Shown piece by piece: positions 1 through 10,930 of a stretch of DNA of 64,000 nucleotides. Position 1 is the first letter of the stretch. Each line of letters begins with the position of its first letter. The DNA comes from Hedera helix (lineage: Eukaryota > Streptophyta > Magnoliopsida > Apiales > Araliaceae), in the NCBI GenBank assembly GCA_947179155.2, contig OX359270.1, forward strand, positions 574,501 to 638,500, in the 5' to 3' direction. A program made the translations under genes and the position numbers. The notes under the pieces are model-generated. The model made no database searches. It was not told where the DNA came from and saw only the letters and a program-made list of their open reading frames with translations.

Positions 1-384
1 TGATTGGAGACCATGTTCTTGAAATAAAAGATGAACCTACGATAGACGAGTGCTAATATTATTGAACTCGATCGGATAGTAAAAGTCAAAGTATTATTAT
101 TATAATGACTTATTGTTAGAATGTGAGTTTTTGTGTACTCACAATTACTGTGGTAAACTGATCATGATATATATGATCTTGAGGTCAAGGAAATTAATGT
201 AAAGATTTCGATTCAAGGGAATTAAAGAAGTTTTTAATAGTTTTTAAATAAACTAGTTTTATCAATTAATATATTGAGTTTCAGCAGCATTAAATTATTA
301 AATGTTGTGGTTATTCAGTGAAGGTCATGCGTAACGACCGGGGGTCGCCCGTAGCCAGAGTGAGGGGATTCCCGGGACGTTACA
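1..384 (+). mobile_element. 3' part of an LTR, truncated by the window edge
   Basis: The segment from about 325 to 384 carries the sequence style of gypsy LTR ends (a GC-rich stretch around GGGATTCCCGGGACG) and stops at GACGTTACA, a typical CA-ending LTR terminus. The rest of the segment is AT-rich and has no coding frame. The left part lies outside the window, so family, orientation and target duplication cannot be checked. It could equally be a solo LTR. Confidence 0.4.
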
Positions 385-1631
385 GCCTCCCACACAACTG
401 ACTACCAACACCCGATGCTCTTTTTCAACACATTAGCAGTGTTTGTGCTTTGTAGTTGCTAAGTTCCCTCACATGCAGAAGGTCCGTATATTTGGAATCA
501 ATGCAGATCAATAAGCTGAGACCCAGTTAAAGAATACCATTATGGTCTATTGTGTTATACTATAATTTTAGTGTACAAATGTTGGAACTGGAAAGGGTAT
601 ACTACTCATATTTTTTCTAAAGAACTGAAGGTAAAATTAATATTTTCACAAGATCTTCCTCTCATGTGCTTCTTATAAATGTCTTGAAATAAAAATGACC
701 AAATATCTAAAAGAAAAGAATAATTTTGACGAGAGCTAGAAACGAAAAGGAAATGCCAATAGTATCAGCCTAATAAATTTCATTCCGTCTTAAATTAAGA
801 ATTTAATTTTCTTTTTCTCTGTCCCAAAAAAGAGTTTTCCCTGGTAAAAACTGACCACTTTATTTAAGTTTTGAAAGCCACACATATTGTAACTAGTTGT
901 ACCTATTGTGTTTACATTAGTTAAAAATCATATAAATTTGTGTCTATTTTAGATTTTAAAATTTTTTTAATTAAGAAGCCAAAATGTATTTTTAATTTTT
1001 GTTTGAGAGGAAGTAGTTAAAGAAAGAAAAACAGCGAGTAAGGCCTATTGAATTGGAGATCCACCAACCGTCCGTCCAAGTGAATTGCATGTCGGACACC
1101 ATGCCTATGCAGGCAGATACGCTGTGAGGAGGGTGAATGGTGAGTTCCAATGGAGTATTATAAAAGAGGGGAGAAGTAAGAAGAAGAGACAGCACACGGG
1201 CTATTAGGGGCATGAGATACTCTGTAATCAAAATCCTCTATTTTTCTGTATCGAGATCTATGACGACAGTTCGTAGGATCTATGCGATAATATGTCCCGT
1301 CGTCGTAACCCTACAAAAAATAAGGTTATGTCGATAGTACATACTGTCGTCATAATTAAATACCGTCGTTATAGAACTCGACACAGACAAACAAAGAATT
1401 TACTTATAGAGGATTTGAACCTGTTATTATTAGAAGATATAGTTTTTGTTTTATGTGAATTGACAAATGAAACAAGGTTGATCACATTAATTTTTTGTGA
1501 GAAAAAAAAAAAAAAAAAAACTACCAAAAACGTTTTCCTTGAATGCCTAAAAATTTGAGCAGGTGGCCTACAAAAGGACAAGGAGGTCCCCCCGTAGCTC
1601 CTCTGTTTCTGTCTCTCCCGGTATATGTCTG
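385..1631. other. Upstream flank of the MYB gene, no gene seen
   Basis: No coding region is recognisable. Short open frames here are low-complexity and match no family I know. A TATAAAAG motif lies at 1159-1166, more than 500 bp from the MYB start, and could be a distal start site. An A homopolymer lies at about 1503-1520. Confidence 0.5.
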
Positions 1632-1642
1632 TATATATAAAT
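1632..1642 (+). promoter_or_regulatory. Candidate TATA box of the MYB gene
   Basis: TATATATAAAT lies about 60-70 bp upstream of the MYB start codon at 1701, which would allow a short 5' leader. The call rests on position and motif only; AT-rich DNA gives many such matches. Confidence 0.4.
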
Positions 1643-1700
1643 GGTATGTTTATGATAAGGTATATGAGGTATTCCTTGGTTAAGAAAAAGGGGCCGGGAA

Positions 1701-1894
1701 ATGGGAAGATCCCCTTGCTGTTGTAAGGTGGGTTTGCACAGAGGAGCGTGGTCTGTCACTGAAGATAGATTGCTCACTCACTACATTCAGGCTCAAGGTG
1801 AATCTAACTGGAAATCTTTGCCTGCCAAAGCAGGTACAATTAATTAATACTGTTATTTACGTTAATTATACGACCTAGCTACTTAGCTACTACT

Positions 1895-1940
<46 letters not shown>

Positions 1941-2687
1941 GTGCTGCTATAGTAAAACTTTATATGGTTTTGTGCATGTATACTAATACTCACAAATTAA
2001 GGGTTACTGAGATGCGGGAAGAGTTGTAGACTTAGATGGATGAACTATCTTCGGCCGGGGATCAAGAGAGGAAACATCAACCCTGAAGAGGATGAACTTA
2101 TTATTCAGCTTCAATCCCTTCACGGCAACCGCTGGTCTCTCATTGCCCAAAGCCTACCAGGTCGAACTGACAATGAAATTAAAAACCGTTGGAACACCCA
2201 TCTCCACAAAAGAAAACAACATCTCCTCAAAACCTCCTCCTCCTCCTCAGGATCATTTGATCAGCAGCAGCAGCAGCTCATTCACCACAAGAATAAAATT
2301 AATGCCGCGTCAGAAAAACGCACTCAAAAGTCCAAGAGGATCGGGAACAAATCCACAGCGACGACTACTGCTATAACTAGGGATCAGTACTCAAGTAGTA
2401 CTACTGCTATAACTACTGATCAGAATGCTATAACTAGTGATCAGTCCTCAAGTAGTAGTAGTAGTAGTACTACTGATAGTAGTCATGAAGAATTATGGGC
2501 GTTTTTAGAGCTTGGGGACTTACGTGAAGGATGGGTTGAGGTTTGTGATGGCGATCTTCTGACAATAAGTGGCAGTACTGATCATCTTTCATTCCACCAC
2601 AACTACTCGCTGCCTACAGGTGATCATGACAAGAAGTTTGAGAAGGTATATAATGAGTACTTACAGCTCCTTTCTCAAGACAGTTGA
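1701..2687 (+). CDS. R2R3-MYB transcription factor, two exons, 272 aa
   Basis: Exons are 1701-1833 and 2002-2687, joined by a GT-AG intron of 168 bp in phase 1 at the place where R2R3-MYB genes usually carry their first intron (K-A-G-L-L-R-C-G-K-S-C). The product begins MGRSPCC and holds an R2 repeat with three spaced tryptophans. In R3 the first tryptophan is replaced by isoleucine (RGNI) and the other two remain (GNRW, IKNRW), as is usual. The recognition helix reads GRTDNEIKNRWN. The second intron common in the family is absent. The bHLH-contact motif in R3 is imperfect: glutamine replaces the usual basic residue (ELIIQL). After about residue 115 the protein is low-complexity (serine runs, a glutamine run, ST-rich) with an acidic stretch near E-E-L-W. 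Flavonoid-type subgroups are the nearest by eye, but I cannot assign one. It should be a nuclear DNA-binding regulator. Confidence 0.9.
1898..1936. repeat. (TA)n microsatellite in MYB intron 1
   Basis: An uninterrupted TA tract of about 39 bp inside the single MYB intron. It makes up about a quarter of the intron, so intron length is probably polymorphic. Confidence 0.9.
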
Positions 2688-2889
2688 GATCATAGTCATC
2701 TTCAAATCCTTTTATCACCATCCGTTCCATGTTAAATTAAGGTTTGTATTATAAGACACGCTCGCTTTTCAAGTTTTTTTTTAATATTAAATTGGAATAC
2801 TAGCTAGCTGTGAGATAAAATTGTTAATTAAAAAAACGATTGTGTAAACTTTAATATCTGTATAACGAAATATCCCATCAAAAATTAAG

Positions 2890-2922
<33 letters not shown>

Positions 2923-3896
2923 TTATTTATCCTAGAGAGTAAGAAAATGTGTGGTGGTGAATGTTCAATGCTTTTCACTTGGTTATCTGATATCTTACTC
3001 TCCTTTTCATGTACTCTACTCTTACAATAATAATAAGGAATGCAGTTGCAGTAATACAGACTATTCTTTCTTATTTATGGTTTCTTGTTTTCAAATTAAG
3101 CAGCAAATCTACATACAAATGAAGTAGGGAGTGATATATATATAAACTCAAGCTCAAGCTAAGAAACATGTTTATACATACATGCATACTCCTATCCAGT
3201 ACTGGTGAATGGTATAGAATAAATCAAACCAAAATCAATCAGATACGAATCACATGCATTTGAGGCAAAAGGTCAGTTTCAACCATGTGATAGTTGGCTG
3301 CATCAATTCTCCCAACTGCAACTTGTGGGAAGCAAACAAGGCAAGTCAATTTCAACCTCTTAACTGAGTATTTTAACATTCTGTAGCCCAGCTAGAACCA
3401 AGCTGAGCTGAGCCCACTAAAGTACATTTTTTTAGTTTCCCTGTTTGTAATGATTTTGTTTCATTAGAATTAAAATAACAGGATCCGGTTACTATCAAGT
3501 TTACTTTTAGGCCAATAAGATATTGATGTTACTGTCTTATTATAATAATTGACCTATAATATTATAATAAGAGGGTGTTTGGAAACCTTCTTAATACACA
3601 GAGTAGAGTAGATGTGTATATATATATATATATATATTATCCAGATTCAGCAACACTAGTCACTTTATCAGCTTGTACTAATAAGATTATGTAATTTCAC
3701 TATCAAGGTTCAGTGCTTGTACCCTTGTTCCCTAAGAGTAGAAACATACATATATATGGTCCTAGCTCCTCCCATTTCCTCAACTTCAAGTCCAAGCCTT
3801 TAAAGCAAGCTTAATTATATATGCGTGCTCACCTTAATTCCAAAATAATAGAGGATCCTTAATTTCTCATGTTTTTTTTCCATCAACAAGAAATAA

Positions 3897-3935
<39 letters not shown>

Positions 3936-4212
3936 CATTAATCAAGGCAATTAGAGAGAATTGTCTATTTAATTTTTGTTCTATTATTCTTTGGTATAAG
4001 ATTGTATGTTGATTAATCTTGTTACTGTGAGGAAATCATTGCCTTAATTTCTTATATGCATGCATCATCGAATTGATGGAACCTTGTTAGAATGCACGTG
4101 AACTTGTTTATTTTACTTTTACCTACCCAGGGAAAATAAAGACTTCTTTATCTTAATGCTCATTAATGTCATTGAAATAATGCATGGTCAATCTTGCTAG
4201 CTACTAAGGTGT

Positions 4213-4216
<4 letters not shown>
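2688..4216. other. Intergenic region with microsatellites
   Basis: No gene is seen. Contents: MYB 3' flank, an ATT tract at about 2891-2922, TA tracts at about 3617-3639 and 3901-3934, and otherwise anonymous AT-rich DNA. Confidence 0.6.

Positions 4217-4272
<56 letters not shown>
4217..4272. repeat. (AT)28 microsatellite
   Basis: A perfect 56-bp AT dinucleotide tract, the longest simple repeat in the window. Confidence 0.95.
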
Positions 4273-4274
<2 letters not shown>

Positions 4275-4589
4275 TGCTAATAAGGACAATAATATTATGG
4301 TTGCAACAACAACAGCAGCTACAACATAAATTAGCCAAAGGCCTTAAGAAGACTGCCAATCATTTAGAACACATGGATTGGGGTTAATATAGACTTTTTA
4401 GTTTTAGTTAGTTTTAACTAAAAATTACTTGTGTATAAATATAGTGATAAGGCAGTTTTGCAATTAGTTGTAATGAATATAGCTTCCCTTGTATGCAAAT
4501 ATCAGAAAAGAACTTCTACTTCTTCTTCATGAAATTCAATTTTGTATTCTGTTTTCAATACAATTCTAGAAGATTTACAATTGTTAATA

Positions 4590-4602
4590 TGGTATCAGAG
4601 CC
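4590..4602 (+). other. tRNA-Met primer-binding site of the copia element
   Basis: TGGTATCAGAGCC matches the complement of the plant initiator tRNA-Met 3' end and directly follows the presumed LTR end. Confidence 0.85.
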
Positions 4603-5292
4603 ATAGATATCCAATTTCGCAAACAAATAATCAGTTTTTTTTTTTTCCGATTCTCATTTCATACTTCTAGTTCAACCGAAAATCTAAATTGAAGCTGAAT
4701 TACCAAAACCCTAGGTTAATGAATTCATACGCAGTTATGGTAGCAACATCTTCAAGTGGAAATAGCAACAATCACAATCAGAATCAACAAAAAAATCGGA
4801 ATCAATGTCAAAACCCTCAAAATCGACATCAAAACCCACCTTTGTAACATAATCAAACTGATCAAGCTTTTCTGAATCAAGTGAATGACCTAAATTCACC
4901 GCTTAATTCAATATATCATCCTTTATACCTTCATAAGAATGATCATCCTAACTTAGTTCTGATTGCTAAAAAGCTAACAAGAACTGGAAATTGTGCTTCA
5001 TGAAAAAGGTCTATTCAAATAGCTTTGTCTGCTAAAAATAAATTAGTTCTTGTAAATGGAACTTAAGATAAACCTAGCAATGATTCACCTCTTTTTTCGC
5101 ACTGGGCCAAAGTGAATGATATGGCCATCTCATGGATGTAGAATATAATTTTACCAGAGATAAGAGATAGTTTAAGTTTCATTACTAATGCATCTCAAAT
5201 GTGGAAGGAGTTACTAGATGGATTTTTTATTATTGATGTTCATAGAGTTTATCGATTACAAAGGGATTTACGTAGTCTTTGTTATTTCCCAG

Positions 5293-6771
5293 AGGCACAA
5301 ATGATCTAGAAGGGGGGGGGGGGGGGGAATAGATCTTTTGAAAACTTTATATTTTAAAATTGATTTGCCAACTAATAAATTAAGTAAGTTGATTTACTTA
5401 AGCACATCGGAATGTTTAGTCGAGAAAATTCCTTTACAGATTAAATAAAATTCTAAGTTCTGAAGTTAGTTGTATTTGTGAGAATTTTTCACACACAATT
5501 AAAGTATAATGTAGAAATATAAGAGCATAAAGTAAAAAGACACAAAAAAAATTTAGTGGTTCAGAGCACAAAGATCTCCTAGTCCATTCTTCTATACTTC
5601 TAGCAGAAATCCACTAAGGATACAAGTCACTAAGTCCAACGTCACTAAGACCTGTTATAACAATGAATCATTAAGATTAATTCAAGTCACTCAGACTTGG
5701 CAGATGACACTAAGACAAGGTCACTATGACCAGATCACTAAGATCTCTTCAAGTCAATTAGACTTGGCAGCAATGAGGTCACTCAGATCTATAATCACGA
5801 GTGATGAAGTGGGTTGAGAGGTGTTGTTAAATTGGCGTTTAAGTTCTTCTTCTTTAATAAAACTTAGCAGTAGAACAAGTTGTTCTTGATTGTAGGGTAA
5901 AGCGTTAATATTTTGACAGCAATTCAGCTTATAATCTTATTCCTTATTCACCTTAAATTGAATCCTGATGTCCTTTTATAGAAGACGTTGAGATTTTCCT
6001 GTTCATAAGTAGTCGTTGCTCATTTAATGCCTGGATTCTTGAGGATCTTTGACTTTCATATTATGGGATTGTGTCAGCCTGCTTTCAGCTCTGCCTTCAC
6101 ATCAGATTAGTAAAAATGGAAACCTTGTGTTCAGTGCTTCTTGAACAAATAGACGTTAGACACAACCTTTTTCTGAATTTCATTTTGAGCTTAGCATTAT
6201 CAGCAGACTTTTCAAAGTTTTTTCCCTTCAGATCATCTCGATGTCAGTCCTCGGTCAGACCTCTCATATTTTATAATTTTGACAATCGTAAAGTTCCTTA
6301 AATTCTTCAACTTTATGAAATGAATTTTTCTTGGTTAGCTCTACGAATTTTCCTTTTGTTCTAAGATGAGCTTTACGAAATGTAGTTGACTTTACAATCA
6401 TTACTTTTATTTCCGAACTTAAAGTCATCTTTACAATCTTCATTTGCCTTACGATTTCAGAGTTAACTCTACGAGCTTGTCTTGCTTTACAATCAAATTA
6501 AGCTCAACGATCCTTATTAAGCTCAGCAAGCAAAGCAGATGTCAAGCTTTACGATTCATGGGTAGACTCTGCAAAATTCTTCGATCTTTACGATCATTAA
6601 TCCTAAAATCTATACATTTTTTAAGTTCATAAGATCACCATAACAAATTTGATCTTTCTATTCTAACTCATTATACATCAAATTTACAATTATAGACTTC
6701 ACAAAAGCTATTGGTTACAAATATACATTAGCAATCAAATTAAATCATTCAAATATGCATTTGTACTAACA
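5293..6771 (+). mobile_element. Unclassified repeat family R, copy 1, inserted in copia gag
   Basis: The gag reading is interrupted exactly here. The insert begins near GGCACAAATGATCTAGAAG followed by 16 G residues (5312-5327) and TAGATC, and ends near TACTAACA. It has short direct repeats of GTCACTAAGAC/GTCACTCAGAC type (about 5620-5800) and a 3' part rich in 'CTCTACGA/TTTACGAT' words. Two further copies are at 19468-21000 (+) and about 35900-37677 (-). I see no coding frame with family features. Size and near TG..CA ends suggest a solo LTR of an unknown element, but no clean target duplication was found. Confidence 0.7.
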
Positions 6772-8419
6772 GTCTTGAACAAGAAACTAAATCTGTCGAC
6801 ATGTATTTTCATAAGATGACAGGATACTGGGATGAATTTAATGCTCTGCAACCTGCTGTGGAATGCACATATGGTGCACAATAGGTACGTGAAGAAAGGG
6901 AAAATAGAAGAAAGTTATTACAGTTTCTAATGGGATTACATAAGAGTTTTGCTACTACTATAGGCCAAATCCTCATGATGAATCCATTACCAGATGTGAA
7001 TCATGCCTATTCATTGATAAAACGGGATGAGAAAATGAAACAAGGATATATTCAAGAAATGAGTTCCACTTTTATTATTGGTTCTATGGTTAACAAGATT
7101 GAGAGTTATACTCATCCTAGTAAAATTGGCTATACTAACTGTGGAAAAGAGAATCACACAATAGATAAATGTTTTCAAATAGTGGGTTTTCCCCTAATCA
7201 TCCTGGAAATCCACTTAATAAAGGCAAGAAGAAGTTCTCTGATACTGATATTCAGTATTCAAAAAGGCTTGTAGAGTTTCAACAAAGAAAGTTTATGGAT
7301 TATGTAAATTCATAGAATCCTCCTAATTATAATAAAACTAGTACAAGAACTAGTGTGACGCCCCTAAATCCAGGTCCCTAAAACCTCGGGTTCGGTGCTC
7401 ACTATTCATCACTTGACAAACAATCCATAAACTAAATCTTCAATAACTCGCGAAAAATATACATAAATTCATTATAAAATGTACCATCCATCCCAGGTTC
7501 CACTAACCTTAATACATCACCATTACCTTATAATACAAAAGGTTTACAACATGAAAATAAAAACTAATTACTTCTACTCGTTCACCTTTCTTTTGCCTTT
7601 GTACTCCTTAGATCATTCGGCTTAACTGAAAAATAATTCATGATATAGCAAGGGTAGGCAACTAATTTGCTCAGCAAATTTAAATAAACAATAAACGATA
7701 TATCATGAATGAATGAGAATTAACTCTTGGAACTTCAACAATACACAATAATTGTGAAGGCATGCATCTTTGAATAACAACTTTCAATTGATTTATCATA
7801 CTGCTTCTTCATGCTGAAAAGTCACAAGACCGTGAACATACGTTTTGAGTATTTACAATACCATGTAGACCTAAGACTGTCATTTCGTTTTGAATATTAA
7901 CAACTATTTCAATTGTAATATCCGAAGATGTGTACTCTAGGTGATCAACCTATTGTACATTTATATTGTGCACGCTACCATCAAGTTTCGTTTTGACCGG
8001 AATTCTTTCATCCGACCGTAGTTTCATCGTTTCATAATAATTTGTTCATTTCAGTTTTTCCCATCAGATTTCACATCACAACAATATGGTTTGGACTAGT
8101 TTCAACAATATTCAGATTTATGAATTTAATATATACATGGTCTAGCCGAAACAACTGGCATAGATCTTCCTTTTTAAATAGTTCATAATAAGAACAGTCA
8201 TAATAAAACATACAATATATAAACGAAACAAATAGCATAAATGTTTTTCTTTAAATAGTTCATAACGTGAACAGTCATACAAATGTATATAAGTGCGAAT
8301 ATCAATAATATTATCGATGTAGAATAATTTTACATAATTAAACCACTTAAAACTCTGACGAAATTAAATACAAGTCAAGGAAACTTACTCAATAATAATT
8401 TGAATAGGGTTAAAGAACT

Positions 8420-10127
8420 TGTTGGGATGCTGTTGCAAGCAACCAAAAATAAAATCTTACTTTGAAAAATATTAATGTAGTAGTGAAAGTAAAAGTCGAA
8501 CCCACAGAGAGTGAATTGTTTTAATAAATTCTAATGTTTTCAAAAATAACTAATTAAATGGGGGATTTTAAAATAATTAATTAACTAATTAAAATTCAAA
8601 CAAATAAAACTAAATAATAAATAATAAAGATGAGAAAAATCAATTAAAACAAACTTCAGTTCCTAAGTTCAATATCCCCTTCTTTTAATTAACAAATTAA
8701 TCAAGTTATTATTATCTTTTCCTTCAATTGAAATTAATAATCCTAAATAACCGACAATCGCCAAGCTACCAGAAATCCTCCTTAAATTATAAATCTAATG
8801 CAGCAATCGCTCACAAAAGACCCTAACTATCATACAACCTAGAACTATCAGTCTAGATTTAATATAACAATTGCATTAAAAATTAGAGAATTAGATTATT
8901 CCAAGCAACAATCTCAACATCGCGGACCATTTAACTTGTCATCTTGATAACCATAATAATATTCAAAAGTTTGACCACAATTAAATATTATTAACTGCTA
9001 CTTATGATTAGATAAAATATCGTTTTCTTAATATCAAATCTTAATCTAGCATATGATAAATTATTGATCAACCTAACAGGCCATTATCAAATTAATCAAG
9101 CAAATATCATAAAACAATTAAAATAGATTATCAAGAATAAATCTCATGCATGAAGGAATAAATTATAAAACTCAATTAAAATATTAATTAAAAATAAGGT
9201 TCAACATCCCTTTGGAACTGAAAAATAAAATTAGCCTGACATTCTTCAAAATAATCTCCACTAGTTGAAAAGTTATCTCCAAGAAAGTAGAAGAAATAAC
9301 TCCTAAAAACTTACAATGAATAATGAGAGATTGGTCATCTATTTATAGGTCTCTAACTTGTCCAAACCCTAATAGGATTTACAATTAAAAATAAAGGAAA
9401 ATTAAAATAATTATTATCTTAACCCTAGTTGGAATTAAAATCCAATTTGGAATCAAAAAATAGCAAAATCCCGAAATAATCTGATTTCCAGCTTTAATTT
9501 GCAGCCAAACACGCCCTTCACGCCCCTTGACCGGTCAACACGCCAGCAGCCGCGCATTGCGCGCAACCCAGACGCCTAAACGACGTCGTTTTTATTCCTG
9601 TCTGCTATCTGCGCATTGCGCGGACGCTGTTCCATTTCTACGCACGCCAAACGCCGTCGTTTCATCTCCGTTTCTGAAGTCTTCCGCGCATTGCGCGGAC
9701 AAACTCTTCTTCCGAAATTACGAAATTGCCACCGGTCGCCAACTTCAGCTTATTTACCAAATTGCCATCAGTGCCGATTTTTTACCATTTTGCCATCAGA
9801 TTTTTGCATAATTTATAGATTTGCCCCCAAGCTTTATTTTTCCCTACAAAAATAATTAAAAATAAATAAAAATAATATAAAAATACTAAAAATCTTAAAA
9901 ACACATAATAATAAATAAAACTCCTAAAATACTAAAAATAAATAAAAACACATAAATAAAAGGAAATATAAAAATACTATAAAATTACCTAAATTAACAT
10001 AAATTAACTAAAATCCTATAAAACCTATTAAAACCAAAATATGCTAAATAATTAAATATTTAAGCACACAATAAATATAAAAACTAAGTATTAGGGTATA
10101 AAAATATCGTATAATTTAGCTCTATCA
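8420..10127 (-). mobile_element. Solo-LTR-like insertion nested in the gypsy LTR
   Basis: The flanking LTR sequence is interrupted by a segment running TGTTGGGATGC to GCTCTATCA (plus strand), i.e. TGATAGAGC to CCCAACA on the minus strand. ACTTG occurs at both junctions (8417-8421 and 10127-10131) and could be the target duplication, though it overlaps the TG/CA ends, so the exact borders are ambiguous. No protein-coding region is present. It contains a GC-rich patch with palindromes at about 9510-9720. Confidence 0.6.
9551..9698. repeat. GC-rich cluster of repeated palindromes
   Basis: Three copies of a GCGCATTGCGC core (about 9551-9563, 9611-9621 and 9684-9698; the last is CCGCGCATTGCGCGG) alternate with AAACGACGTCGTTT, a perfect 14-bp palindrome, and a variant AAACGCCGTCGTTT. 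Spacing is about 60-75 bp, so this looks like an imperfect tandem repeat. The open frames across it match no family. Confidence 0.8.
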
Positions 10128-10351
10128 CTTGCTCAATATAAAATTTGAGTAAGGTTAAGGAATTTGCCTCGTGTGTAGATTACCGCTAACCAATTCAATT
10201 TAATTCTCTCTGAATAGATCTAACAATTAATCAAGTTGATCTTTAAATTAGTATCATATACACATTCATATGATAACTTCTATACATCTTACACCTCTAA
10301 CACTTAACCAAATAATTATATATTAATTCTTTAATATAGTTCAAACTCTTA

Positions 10352-10930
10352 CCTAATATTATTAATCACTTAATAATATTTAATTAGTCTTAAAATATTA
10401 TTAATTATTTAATAATATTTTATTAACCTTCTAATATTATTAATCATTTAATAATATTTTATTTACATCTTAATATTATTAATCATTTAATAATATTTTA
10501 TTTACGTTCTACTATTATTAATCATTTAATAACATTTTATAACCTTATTAATGTTATTAATTATTTAATAATATTTTATTCATTATCTAATATTATTAAT
10601 TATTTAATAATATTTTATTCATTATCTAATATTATTAATCCTTTAAAAATATTTTATTCATTATCTAATATTACTAATCCTTTAATAATATTTTATTCAT
10701 TTACTAATATTATTACATATTCAATAATATTTTATTGACTTATTAATATTATTACTCATTTAATAGTATTTTAATCTCTTACTAATATTATTGACCATTT
10801 AATAATATTTTAATTACTTATTAATATTATTAACCATGCAATAATATTTTAATCATTTATAAATGTTATTAATCATTTAACAACCTTTTAATTACATATT
10901 AATATTATTCACCACTTAATAATATTTTAT
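10352..10930. repeat. Tandem array of about 15 AT-rich hairpin units
   Basis: A unit of roughly 39-41 bp is repeated about 15 times with variation. The core of most units is AATATTATTAA, a 4-5 base spacer, then TTAATAATATT, so each unit is itself an inverted repeat able to form a hairpin. It lies inside the gypsy LTR. Confidence 0.85.

Larger units (their letters stand above)
4373..7353 (+). mobile_element. Decayed Ty1-copia element (5' LTR end, PBS, gag), interrupted
   Basis: An LTR-like segment ends just before TGGTATCAGAGCC at 4590, the primer-binding site complementary to initiator tRNA-Met. A gag reading follows from about 4720, with the copia motif around HKNDHPNLVL and IALSAKNKL, but it has in-frame stops. 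Gag breaks off near 5292, where another repeat is inserted, and resumes at 6772 (VDMYFHKMTGYWDEF). It runs to a zinc knuckle near 7135-7190 (CGKENHTIDKC), whose first cysteine position is off. No integrase or reverse transcriptase follows, because the gypsy LTR at 7354 cuts it off. The outer edge of the 5' LTR is uncertain. Confidence 0.8.

Noticed and set aside
992..1581. Open frames upstream of the MYB gene on both strands
   Set aside because: Low-complexity peptides (runs of K or F from the A homopolymer) with no family resemblance.
3230..3370. Possible microRNA hairpin downstream of the MYB gene
   Set aside because: Some complementary words are present, but I found neither a good foldback nor a known plant microRNA sequence.
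4720..7340. CRISPR-like or phage-like interpretation of direct repeats in repeat R
   Set aside because: The repeats are short, degenerate and in an evident plant nuclear context.
9527..9855. Two overlapping 79-94-codon plus-strand frames in the GC-rich patch
   Set aside because: They exist because the patch is GC-rich and stop-poor; the peptide has no family features and follows the DNA palindromes.
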